Origin: Solenopsis invicta
Lineage: Eukaryota; Arthropoda; Insecta; Hymenoptera; Formicidae
Direction: 5' to 3'
Length of the DNA stretch: 64,000 nucleotides
Assembly (NCBI RefSeq): GCF_016802725.1
Contig: NC_052679.1
Location: forward strand, 3,286,001-3,350,000
The notes under the pieces were generated by a model. The model did not search any database and had not been told where the DNA came from. It saw only the letters and a program-made list of their open reading frames with translations. Made by a program: the position numbers and the translations under genes. Position 1 is the stretch's first letter. The number at the start of each line of letters is the position of its first letter. Positions 21,792 through 31,950 of this stretch are shown here, piece after piece.

Positions 21792-22080
21792 GATTGAGTA
21801 AATAGTTTTAACTAGTTAAAAAGTTAACTGAAGTTAAAGAGTGATTGATTTTTATCTTCAAGTTTTTTTAGTTATTTTTAAAATGTATAACTTTTAATTT
21901 ATTAACTTTTTTCCCAAGTTAAAAAATCATGCAAAAAAAGAAAACCGTTAAAATAAATACATTTCCATAAAAAAATATTTCTTTGTTATTTCATACATTT
22001 AATTTACAAATAAAATAATAAATTGTTTGAATATCCATATTATAATTGTTTTCAATAATTTATTTTTAAAAAATTAAGAT
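21792..22080 (+). repeat. Family E AT-rich dispersed repeat inside right arm
   Basis: It carries AACTAGTTAAAAAGTTAAC, TTAACTTTTTTCCCAAG, TTCTTTGTTATTTCATAC, AATTTACAAATAAAATAAT and ATCCATATTATAATTG. It is the mirror of the left-arm copy and lies in the predicted intron between the two exon-like blocks. It was probably present before the palindrome formed, because both arms have it at the same place. Confidence 0.75.
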
Positions 22081-22151
22081 TTTCTTTAAATTAATACAAA
22101 TAAAATTTATTTTAAACGCTATTATAATTTGAATTTAAATGCACTTTACAG

Positions 22152-22195
22152 GTTAATGTAGTTGCGTTACAACTCCGCTGCTGCGCATCAGTCCG
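22152..22195 (+). pseudogene. Decayed leader exon 2, right arm
   Basis: A 44-nt block between CACTTTACAG and GTGAGT, ending CCGCTGCTGCGCATCAGTCCG. It aligns to the 51-nt exon 2 at 55862-55912 with a gap of about 7 nt in the middle, so the coding frame of that exon is not retained. The intron between right-arm exons 1 and 2 is 633 bp, against 134 bp at the intact locus. The difference is largely the family E insertion and AT-rich sequence. Confidence 0.6.
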
Positions 22196-22351
22196 GTGAG
22201 TTATAAAATTTCCTTACAGTTTGAAACATCGCGATGATTATCTTATTCTATGTTAGCAATAATAAAAAAAAGGAAACAAAACTAAATGGAGAGACAGATT
22301 TAAAATTTTTATGCATACAACATCAAAATAAGCATTATTTGCTTAAGCTAG

Positions 22352-22590
22352 TTCCCCCCATCAGCACAAAATTAATTTTAAAATATTTTAAAATTAAATG
22401 CTGATTTGGTGCTAAAGTCTGAAATTAGGTGCTCGAACCGTTTGGCAGAAATAAAAAAAAATGGTTATGGCTAGCTGGTTAAAAAATTTCTTTTTTATTA
22501 ATATCAAATTTCTTGGAACACCTAATTTCGGACTTTAGTACGAAACTAGCGCTTAAGTTTAAAATATTTTGGAATTGATTTTGCATTGCA
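22352..22590 (-). mobile_element. Terminal hairpin element D, right end of the palindrome
   Basis: Inner CCCCCCATCAGCACAAAATT faces outer TTGGAATTGATTTTGC. Inside, GGTGCTAAAGTCTGAAATTAG and CTAATTTCGGACTTTAGTAC form the stem. It is the inverse copy of 18114-18357. The outer terminus is less well preserved than the inner one (ATTGCACG in place of the CC-rich tip). Confidence 0.75.
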
Positions 22591-23007
22591 CGATCTTGAG
22601 CGCATACCGATGATGTCAGAGATTCTGCGTCGCGTTTTTCGTGTTTTATGCGTCACCTTAATATTTTTAGAGAGAGAAAACGTTGGGTGTAAACCGCGGG
22701 GGCAAGGATCCTCGAATCATATGTGCGCTCCCGGAAAGATCACGTGAGATGCGTTTGCCGTACCCTTCATCTTCGCGTATGCTCTCCTCGCGAAAAGCCG
22801 TCTTCTTCTCGTGACCATTGCAAATCGTCGCATGACGACGTAACTACCCGCCCGATCGGGCGAAGACCAGGAAATAATCGCGCGGGAAAATAGTAGTGAT
22901 CTCTCGTGGAAATTGAAAATTGATTATTATGCGCCGAGCAGATGTTATTAAGGTAATGAGTTTTCCTTATACGACTCCGCTTGATGTGTCCTTTGCCCCC
23001 CCTCCTT

Positions 23008-23008
23008 T

Positions 23009-23048
<40 letters not shown>
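23008..23048. repeat. (TC)n microsatellite
   Basis: About 20 TC units with one TTTC interruption, read directly. Confidence 0.97.
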
Positions 23049-23051
<3 letters not shown>

Positions 23052-23368
23052 ATCTCTGTCTACTTTCTGAGAGGGAAAGAGGGCCGCCCACCAGTACGGC
23101 GAGCAACGACGAAATTTCCGTCAACTACTACTTTGTCTGTGTACCGAGCGATAATAATAGATCTGGGTGTACCGAAATAATTATACGTAGGCCTTTCTGT
23201 GTGTGACGGTCTAGTGGACGAGGGTCAGGATTAAGTTCTGCCACACGGCGAGGCGACCTAAGCTGGGGAAGAAGGAGGTCGCGCGAATAAAAGCGTCGGA
23301 CGTATAAGAAGGGAGAAGTAATTTTCCGAGGTTATAACTGCGGGGAAAACTCTTTGGAATTCTTTCCG

Positions 23369-23394
23369 CTCTCTCTCTCTCTCTCTCTCTCTCT
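23369..23394. repeat. (CT)n microsatellite
   Basis: Thirteen uninterrupted CT units. Confidence 0.97.
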
Positions 23395-24513
23395 TTTCTC
23401 CCTTTTTCTTCTCTCCGTAGGATAGAAGCTAGCTCCAGACGGTTTTTACGCGAGTCTGGGGGTAAAGTGATTTTATTACTCGCGTGCCTCGCGCGCGGTG
23501 CATAAAATTTAGCCAACAGTTTCGCGCGAGACTCCGTTCCTAGAAAATTGTCGAATCAGACACGAAAGCGTTAGCGTCGCGATTAATCAGCGCGATAACG
23601 GCCGATGAAAAATGGGAATTATCCGTGCGTCGTCGTAATTTTGCGATCATTGATCGGGCCCGGGTGTCCATTAGCCGTCCTCTGTTCATTACCGTCGCAA
23701 TATGGGAAAGCGACTCGGCCGCGACCCGATGGTTCCTGGCGGTTGATTAATCGATTAATAAAACGTGCTTTCGAGACCGGCCTTGGGATACCTAACGACG
23801 ACGCTCCGCTAGCCTACAACGGCTCGCTAATAGACTAATAACCTTCGTCACGAGTGAAGCGTTATCTAAATACGCTTAGCGGCTATTACGCCGTTTGCTC
23901 GCGCTGGAAAAGTAGAGCGATCGATCGTCCACTTGATCTAGTTTCTTGCGCAGAGTTGCAGGCGATGAGCGTCTGGGCGATCGAATACTTTCAGATAATT
24001 GTTGTAATGTTTTATTTGTGAGCCTTGTAATCTACGGTCTGGCTTCTAACAAGCTTCTTGACCTGTAATTACCTGCGAGGAAACCTGACTTTAGCGCGGA
24101 TACTTTGTAAGGAAGAAATATGTTAAGTTTAATTTCAGTTTATTATTTCTGTGAAATGATTGTTATATTCATATCATGGTGTTATTTATGACTATTTTTT
24201 TATTCATGAGGTAACACAAAATAATTTATGTTATCGTGATATTTTATTTGTCGGAAGGAATTAATTTTGTTATTATGCAACATTAGTATCAGAAGAAGTT
24301 TATTATAATATGAGATTACATTATATATAATTTATTTTCACCAGGCGTTTTAGGCTATTTAGTAGTTATTTATACATCTCGATATTTTAATAGAAACTCT
24401 CTTGGAACAAATATATCATATGAAAATTATTTATAATTAATAATCATTATTATTAACAACAATATCAATAATATCGATAGTGATTCAGAGTGTCTCTATA
24501 TAAAATACTATTT

Positions 24514-25075
24514 CAGAATTGGATAGTATCTAGTTAAAAAGTTAAATGTTAATAACTTTTAACTTAGCCTTTTCGCAGCCTTTGTTGCCCTATAAATCAA
24601 CAATCTTCAGATTCATGCAGACGTCAAATTATTCGATATTTCAACAATAACAAAGGCACAACATTTTGATTTTTCCAAAACCGTTAATAAGAAAATTATT
24701 TAAAAAAATTTAGGTACCATCTATACACTTAGGAACAATAATAAATAGAGAAATAAATTTTTTCAAGTAAAATCATTCTTCGGGATTGAAAGGATTAATG
24801 TGGTAAATTTTATATGAATCAATTAACTTCAATTAGTTTTTAAAACTTAACTTTATTAACTTTTTTCTCCAAGTTAAAAATTTGCATACATAAACCTTCT
24901 CATTTGCGTACAAAAACAATAATTCTTTGTTATTTCATACAAACTTAATTTAATTTTAATGCAATTTTTAACTGAGCTAGTTTTTTGTGCAATTTTTAAC
25001 ACACAAATTAATTTCGTAAGTCATTAACTTAATTGAGTTAAAAAAAAAATATTAACTTAACTTAACTTGAATATC
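24514..25075 (+). repeat. Family E dispersed repeat, interrupted copy
   Basis: The 5' part (24514-24567) has CAGAATTGGATAG, CTAGTTAAAAAGTTAA and AATAACTTTTAACTTAG. The rest resumes at about 24819 with CAATTAACTTCAATTAG, TTAACTTTTTTCTCCAAG, TTCTTTGTTATTTCATAC, AAGTCATTAACTTAATT and TTAACTTAACTTAACTTG. The intervening 250 bp (24568-24818) has no counterpart in the other copies and is probably a later insertion. No coding frame is present. Confidence 0.7.
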
Positions 25076-28000
25076 ACTAAAATTTCTTGTTTGTTTTTCG
25101 AATAATTTTTAGCGGAACTACAAGTTGTCATTTGTTTTCATTCCATCTTCGTCGGTATTAGGCTGAAAACGATTAGCGTAGTCGAGTGTCAGTGATCTCT
25201 CGGCACCGTCTTATATCCCGCAGACGACAATCGCAGCCAGACACTGACTGGAAATCGATTCGGTCTGGCCAGATCCATTGTGCGTAGCGCGACGTAGCAC
25301 CGGTCCTGAGCTCTTTCCCCCTAACGCGCCATCCGGACTCGTTCGAGTAAGTTACGAGGGCAAGGATCGGCCCGGTCGTCGTCTTATTCCACCACCCTGT
25401 TCCCCGGGGTGCGAGAGCACGCGACTACCAGACGGCAGGTGTTCGAGATTGTTGCACCCGGCAGATGTTGCCCCGTCGCGTCCCAACCTCCTTTCCCGCG
25501 CGCGCTCCACACACTCTTTTCTTCTTGTACGTTCACGTCGCGACGTGCCCTTACGCCCCGTTCCCTTTTACCGTTCCTCTCCCGACGCCCGTCCCTTTTC
25601 GTGACCGAGCCACCGCGAGTCAGATGAAGAAATAAATTCATCGTGCCTGCGATATGTTGCCTCAGCATCTCGCCAGGTCATCCTTTCGAACGGCGCTTTC
25701 CATCTGCCTCTAGTTTTTAATCTCGGTTTCGTTCGGATCATGTTTATTTTATTTTTGTCAACACCTCAATATTTTTTATTCTATTTTTCGTATTATTTAT
25801 ATTTCAAACTGATACTAAAATTGATATACACACGCAGAAATGCGAGTATTTAGTTACATTTTTATTTAGTGAAATCGCAGAATTCTTCCTTGAAGAAATT
25901 TGATCTAAAACTTTTTATAGTCTCTTCAGGATTTATATCTTTTATTAAATTTCTTTCTATTATAAAAATATGCAGTCATCCGTTTACTTTATTAACGAGC
26001 GTGAAAATTAATTATTTTACATCGTAATTTTATATCTATATAAAAAATTATTAAAACGCCTTTCGCAAATGTTATCTCAGCTGAAATTTTATAAACTAAA
26101 TAACACTTTTACGTCATTTCTTTTGCGTCGCATATCTTTTGACAAGGTATCCATAGAAAATATACGTTACAGAACATTTAGTAAATTTCCTTTATCTCCC
26201 CTCTCCCCTCTCCTTTTTCCATTAGAGTTGCTCCTCGGACCGATCCAGACATCTATAACGACTTAATTTAGTTATCTAACATTTTATCAGCGGGAAAGAC
26301 TCGTCGACTTTCGTGAAAGTGAAAGGCATTTCCGCGCGATATCGTTCCCGTGTATACGTCCGGATAAAGCGCGTGAATTTTCACTACGAATTATCGTATC
26401 ACTATCGCCCACCGTGTCGTCGCCCCGGAGCTAATGACACGATCGATCGAATCGAGAGCACGAGCCAACGACGAACGGCGAGGCGGTCGCCGCGTCGCAA
26501 GGCAGCCTTGACGTATTTCGAATTCATGCTCGATGATTCGGGAAGAATCGAATAAAGGTCCTAGCCCGCTTCTGCCCCCCCCCCCCCGATCTTGTACCGA
26601 ACGATCTATAGCCCTGCGCGCGGTGATCCCTCTTCTTTGATAGATACACGAGAATCCACCTCGTTAGTTTTCTTTCAGCGAAGTGGCCCGGAGATCCCCG
26701 GATCTCCCCGGCTGGAAGTTTTCTAAGCGATTCGACTCTGCGCTATTTGTCCAAGTTCCTATCTTTCTTCTCTTTTCTTTACCTGAGGAAAGCCGAATGC
26801 GCAGCATTGGGGAACAAAGGGGAAGAGGCACCGCTCGCGGGCGAGACGCGCCGCGGAGGAGAAAGGGAGGAGATAAATGCCGACTGTTATTCGAGAAACC
26901 TCATGCGCTCGCACCTGCCTGGCACGTGGCCGTGGCGCTTGTATGTGCGAGCCTCGTAGTCTCCTCTTACTCCCTTTGTCGAAATGGCCGAGGATGTTCC
27001 GGCCGCTCGCTCGTTGGGTTTCACGAATTCTCCTCTCTCTCTCTCTCCTTCTCTCTCTTCCTCGGGCTCGAAGGAGTCTCTCCTCGCCTCGTTTTGACCC
27101 CTCGCTAGCTAGACCCGCGCATCCAAACCGCTTTTTTACGACGCATCTCTTCTCTGGCAGAGATTTTAAGGATTCCCCATTAGGAAATCCTTTCACTTCG
27201 ACACAAAATCAAATTAATGCGCTGTCTTTTTTTTTCCTCGCGATCGTCAGGCCGATCGAACAATAACGTTACGGTTCATCTGCTTTATAACGCGATATCG
27301 TCATTGTCTCACGTCCTCGTCGGCGAGACGCTGTTTTTCGCGTGCGTGACCACTGCGCGATTCGTATTGTCCCAGACACGACGAGCGAGACGAGGAACGC
27401 TCGATCGATCCTTCTTCCTCCGATCACGCTCTATTAATCCAGACGAGCCGACGGCCTTTCTCGCGAGCGAGATTGGAAAGTGGTTCCGCGATCTCGAAAT
27501 ATCTCCTGGCCGGCCGAGTGAATCGCGAGCGGATTGGAGAACGCGGGAAGATGGCACCGTATTAACCGTAGGATGCACAAGTATTCCGCACGTATTGTGG
27601 AATCGATTCCCGATATATCGGTTCCCGATTGAGCTGATATAAGTGCTCTTCAGCATTAAATGTCTACTCTAGAAACGAGAGCGGTCCTTAAGATTGTAGA
27701 CTGATTTTTAAATTTCGTTTTCTTTTTTATTTCCCGAAGAGATACATCCCTTTCTTTTGCTTCTGCCCTGTGTACTTACCATGTTTAGTCTTTATATAAT
27801 CGTGAAAGGAGAATTTAAAATGGAAAGAGATTGTGCCGTTTTTGTATTTTAGGCTTTCGTATACACGGCTACATAAATCGATGGCTCCATTCTTACAATT
27901 GCAAACTCAGCGACCGATACATTTTAAAGAGAAAGAGAGAGGCGAAAGGATGCAGAAATAACAAATATATAAGGTGGGGAGGTGGGCATTTCCGACCGGT

Positions 28001-29190
28001 GAAAGTCTAAATAATACCTAGGTTCCAGGCTAGACGGCGGAGAGACTGCGTCGTACACCCGGTGAATCTCGACCGACGGGGGAGGGGAGGCGGGAGGGAG
28101 GGCAGACAAAGGGGCAGGGGAATGGAAAACACGGTGGAGGAGACTGCCGTAAGAGAAAGTGAAAGTATAACGGAGAGGAAAAGATCTCGTTCCTTGTCTT
28201 CTCCAGACGTTCCCTCCCATCGGTGAGGCGAAACGCGATTCCGAAGTGTACGCGCTTTTAAACACGGCTATCGCGCGGGTAACATCGAACGGCTTCGTAA
28301 TTGGTCGTCCAGAAAATTGCGCCGGCGGACGTCGAAATCAGACGTTAGCTCGAGACCACGAGATAGAATGTAAAGGACTACATTAGATTAATTAATGGTA
28401 CGAGGATGTTTCAATGTGAAATATAAAGGTTTGGGAACATGAAAATATTGTTTTTTTTTTTGCGAGAGATAGATCTAATGAAATTAATAGTTTGCCATCT
28501 TCTTAGTCACTCAACATGAAAATAGACGTATTTTACAAATTTATTCTTTGGCATAATTAAAATTTGGAGAAGGCCAACGAACGATCATAGTAAGAACCTA
28601 GTGCTGAATAATATTACCATTTTTTATTTTTTTATTTCTGACTGAGATAATATTTTTTGCGATAAATTTTTTGTAGTATTTTGAAGTGGAGAGGGCTAGG
28701 ATCTTGACATTTGTATATTGTTACGATATTGCGACTCTCGATAGCAGCAATATTTATTAAATAGATCATTAATTTAAAATTGTGATAATACTAGTCTGGT
28801 TTAATTTAAGAATATATAGAACATTGCTCAAAACATTAAGAAAATTATGAAAAAATTACAGATTTTCTTATATTAGATTTGAAAGCAGTAGAAAAAATTG
28901 AGCGGCGATTTTCTATCTGCATAAAAAGTTATTTCAATAAAAAGTAGACCTAATGAAATAATGAAAATATCTGAATTTTTTAATTTAAATGCTTTGAATA
29001 TTTAAAATGATTTCTGTAGAGTTTTATTGCGATCAGTTCTGTAAAATAAAATTTTTTTATCTGCAAAATAACTATACAATAAAACTTTGTATAAATTATC
29101 TTGAATACTTAAAGTACTTACACAAAAAAAGATTAAGATTTTTCTTAACGTTGTAAAAAAATAATTAAATTTTTAATAACAGATAGAGTA
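25076..29190. other. Gene-free stretch, CpG-rich blocks
   Basis: CpG-rich blocks at 25150-25720, 26280-27650 and 27920-28360, separated by AT-rich DNA. The frames here (25278-25668, 26683-27266, 27217-27656, 27924-28265) overlap on both strands, are rich in Arg, Ser and Phe, and have no recognisable domain. A 13-base poly-C run lies at 26575-26587 and a TC-rich tract at 27031-27060. From 28400 to 29190 the sequence is AT-rich and featureless. No exon is supported. Confidence 0.35.
26575..26587. repeat. Poly-C run (13)
   Basis: Thirteen consecutive C on the plus strand. The length is likely polymorphic or prone to sequencing error. Confidence 0.97.
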
Positions 29191-31950
29191 AATAAACTAT
29201 AAAAATATATTATTAAATAAAAATATAATTTTATTCATACAACTTTTATATGTATACATATAATTTATTTGAAGTGTTAATATTAAACATTTCGAAATTT
29301 TATTTACTACTCGATACATCTTTAAGAACTGCGTTTCAAAATCGAAAGTAACGGCGGCGCGCAGTTTGAAAAAAATGTATAAAAAATTTATAAAAATCTT
29401 GCTACGATAGTGCACTAGCCTTCTTTAGATGTTAATTATGTTACACAACGTATCACGGTCTTATCTCAGTTATTGCATTTATTCGCCGAGTTAAAATTCA
29501 ATGAGTAAAACTTGCAACATCCGCGTACAGATTGCAGAATTTTCCGTGGGATCTGAATCGCGGCTCGTTTTATTTTTCAGAAGAGTACTCGTTATCGAGA
29601 CTCGCGGGAAAGACGCAACACTTATTTCATAATTCGCAGCGGAATGAGTTAAAGCTATTTTCGTCGACGGATAAGTGCGTACGATAAGACAGTCGGTACA
29701 GCGCACCGTATGCAATACAGTTAAAGGCGTGCAGTATATCTTTTAATTGGCGTACAACCGTCGGCCAATTTTCTATCGCACGTAGGCGTTCTCGTGAAAC
29801 GCTTTCTCGTTTCGGCCGCAAACAAGAAATCCGAGAATACGCGGCGTCGATACATCTTCGTCAACGTCGATCTCGCCGAGCGACAGCGCGAAGGACAGCT
29901 GTCGCACACCGGAAACGGTGGCATCTTGCGAACGACTCGCGGTCGTTCTCGGGCGAAAGAAGGAAAGAAAGCAAGCCGTACGAGTGTAGTAAGCGTCCAT
30001 CGCGTGACTCGCGCCATTTTCCAATGTTGTTGTCCTGTCCTCCCCGCGTTTGCCGACCCTCTTCCGTTGTTGTGGGTTTCGACGGCCCTCGAACGAGAGG
30101 AATGGCGAAGATCTGCGATATTCTTTGCGCGGGAATAATTTGTTTTCCTGTGCGATGCCCGTGCGATGACCGAGAGACGGAGAAAGAAGGGGATAAAGAG
30201 AGAAAGCAGGCACGCCGAGTCTGAAATTCGTTCAATGACACCTCGCGAAACGTGAAAAGGGAGGAATACGATCGTCCCGAAGGGAGAGGAGGGAGGAGAA
30301 GAGAAATATCGTCCGTCGCGTGACTCGAGGTCCTTTCCACGCAGGTCTGCAGATGTTGACGACTGCCATTTTTTTCGAGCACGCAATATTTAATTTAGAG
30401 CGGCTCGCTCTCCGCGCACAGAAATCCACCTACGGGTCACACTCGGGGGATCCGCGAACCGCCGCCACGGCTACGGGCGAAGGCGAACGCGGGCGTCACG
30501 CGATGGCCCTGGTAAACACAAAGGCTGCCGGCGTCATCGCGTACCCTAGGTTATTTTCTCCTCCGTTTGCCCGCTTAAGCTCGACTGTCCTTGCTCCGTC
30601 TTCCCTCCACGCGACCCCCATTTCTTGACTCTATTGTTTTACCAATAATTAACCCAACCTCCGGCCGTTTCGCAGAAAAATAATTAAATATTTGTTATAC
30701 CGGGATGCTTCGCATCAACCAGCCTCCACGCGCCTGGAGACCACGCGCAAGATGTAGGAAAATACGACGGAGAAAAATGTTTTTGACCATATTTGTTTTT
30801 TTAGACAGATTAACTTAATTCTTTCTCGTTAATTCAACAAAGCTCACGATAATGTACAACCTCGGAGATTAAAAACCTGAAAATATCGTCTGAACACCTT
30901 TCTCGGGACGCGCACTGCACTCGGAGAGTGGAACGCGACGATCCGAAGGAGGTCCAGAGGCAGGTGGAGAATACTGGATGCGATTCACATAAGGCGGAGT
31001 GGCGGACAAAGGTTCTCGGTGCAGAGAGAATTGGAAGGTTCCGACGCGTCAGGAGCAAGTGGGAAAGATAGAGAGAGAGCACATCCAGGTAGAAGGAGGA
31101 GAGGAGAGGAGAGGGCGGGTAGGGCCCCGGCTGAAGGGTAGCAGCGCCAGGGTCTCGGTCGCTAGACTCAACATCTGTCGGCAGGTGGCCCGTTTCGGAC
31201 ATGCTCCGTGGCTTGAGCTCTTTGTGCATCCGCGTGCATCGCCCTAGCCCGGCCGGCGCGCACGCAACGCACGTGACCCCCCGAATGCAGCCGCCGCTGA
31301 TTGCTGCAACCATCTTTCTGCCGGCTGGTTCCTTAACCCGAGATCGTACGATAAAGGGACGAACGTCGACGCGAGCCCCATCGTGCTCATCCAGAAATTA
31401 CTGCCGCAACTTGTTGTTTGCTCGTGCAGCTTGTGCGCAAGAGTGTCATCTTGCTGTAGAATGCGCGCGCGACGCGACTCGTCTCGTCTCGTCTCGTCTC
31501 GTCTCGTAGATCGCGCGAGAGCTTCCCGATCTGGGAAGCCGCGCGCGCACGTGCTTGCATCGCTCGTAAGTCAGCCCGTCGTTAAAATCCCGCGGAATTA
31601 TGGCCCCCTAACGGAACGCTGTTTCTCTCTTTAATTGCGATGCCGTTAGCCACTTCGCGAACTCTCTCGGGAAGAAACCGCGGTCTAATCTTCGCGGTTA
31701 GGCGACGTACGATAACTCGCGCGTATGCACCCCGGCTTTCGCCGCATGGCCTGGCATTAACCACTTTGCCTCGTTTATATATTACCGGCTCCGGCGTTGA
31801 TTATTACGTTATAAACGTGTTATAGCGAAGACTCCGCGAAGACCGCGATTGGTACGAACTCAACTGCAGTTAATTCCACCCGATTAAAGCCTTTCCCAAA
31901 GTGTTTCGAGAGCAAGTAAATCTTATTGATAATTTAGGAAGGATCTGGAG
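29191..31950. other. Gene-free CpG-rich stretch
   Basis: From 29500 to 31880 composition is CpG-rich, with many overlapping open frames on both strands, the longest being 221 codons on the minus strand at 29721-30386. At least five frames overlap this last region on both strands, which points to low stop density, not coding. No domain, signal peptide or splice-delimited exon is convincing. The stretch could include a CpG-island-like regulatory region. The pentanucleotide repeat at 31478-31507 lies here. Confidence 0.35.
31478..31507. repeat. (CTCGT)n pentanucleotide repeat
   Basis: Six consecutive CTCGT units, read directly. Confidence 0.97.

Larger units (their letters stand above)
18114..22590. 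mobile_element. Large palindrome (foldback element), about 4.5 kb
   Basis: Two arms, 18114-20283 and 20358-22590, are inverted copies of each other along essentially their whole length. By eye identity is roughly 80-85 percent, with scattered indels. Matching landmarks from outside inward are the 240-bp terminal hairpin, AAGATAATCATTGCGATGTT against AACATCGCGATGATTATCTT, a splice-like exon pair, an AT-rich family E repeat, AATCAAATGCGACTC, and GC-rich direct repeats. The innermost landmark is GCCATTAGCAATCAGTGTG against CACACTGATTGCTAATGGC. No transposase frame is present, so it is nonautonomous or a rearranged duplication. Long-arm foldback elements with internally repetitive arms (Drosophila Foldback and Galileo) are the closest known analogy, but I cannot assign a superfamily. 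Confidence 0.85.
22591..24513. other. Gene-free stretch with two (TC)n tracts
   Basis: CpG-rich to about 24000, then AT-rich. It contains (TC)n at 23008-23048 and 23369-23394. Frames at 22920-23180 and 23211-23516 are translations of these tracts and flanks. A 77-codon frame at 23605-23838 has no recognisable motif. No exon is supported. Confidence 0.35.

Noticed and set aside
29721..30386. 221-codon minus-strand frame, the longest in the window
   Set aside because: At least five frames overlap it on both strands. Residues are Arg/Ser/Pro-rich and there is no recognisable domain or splice boundary.
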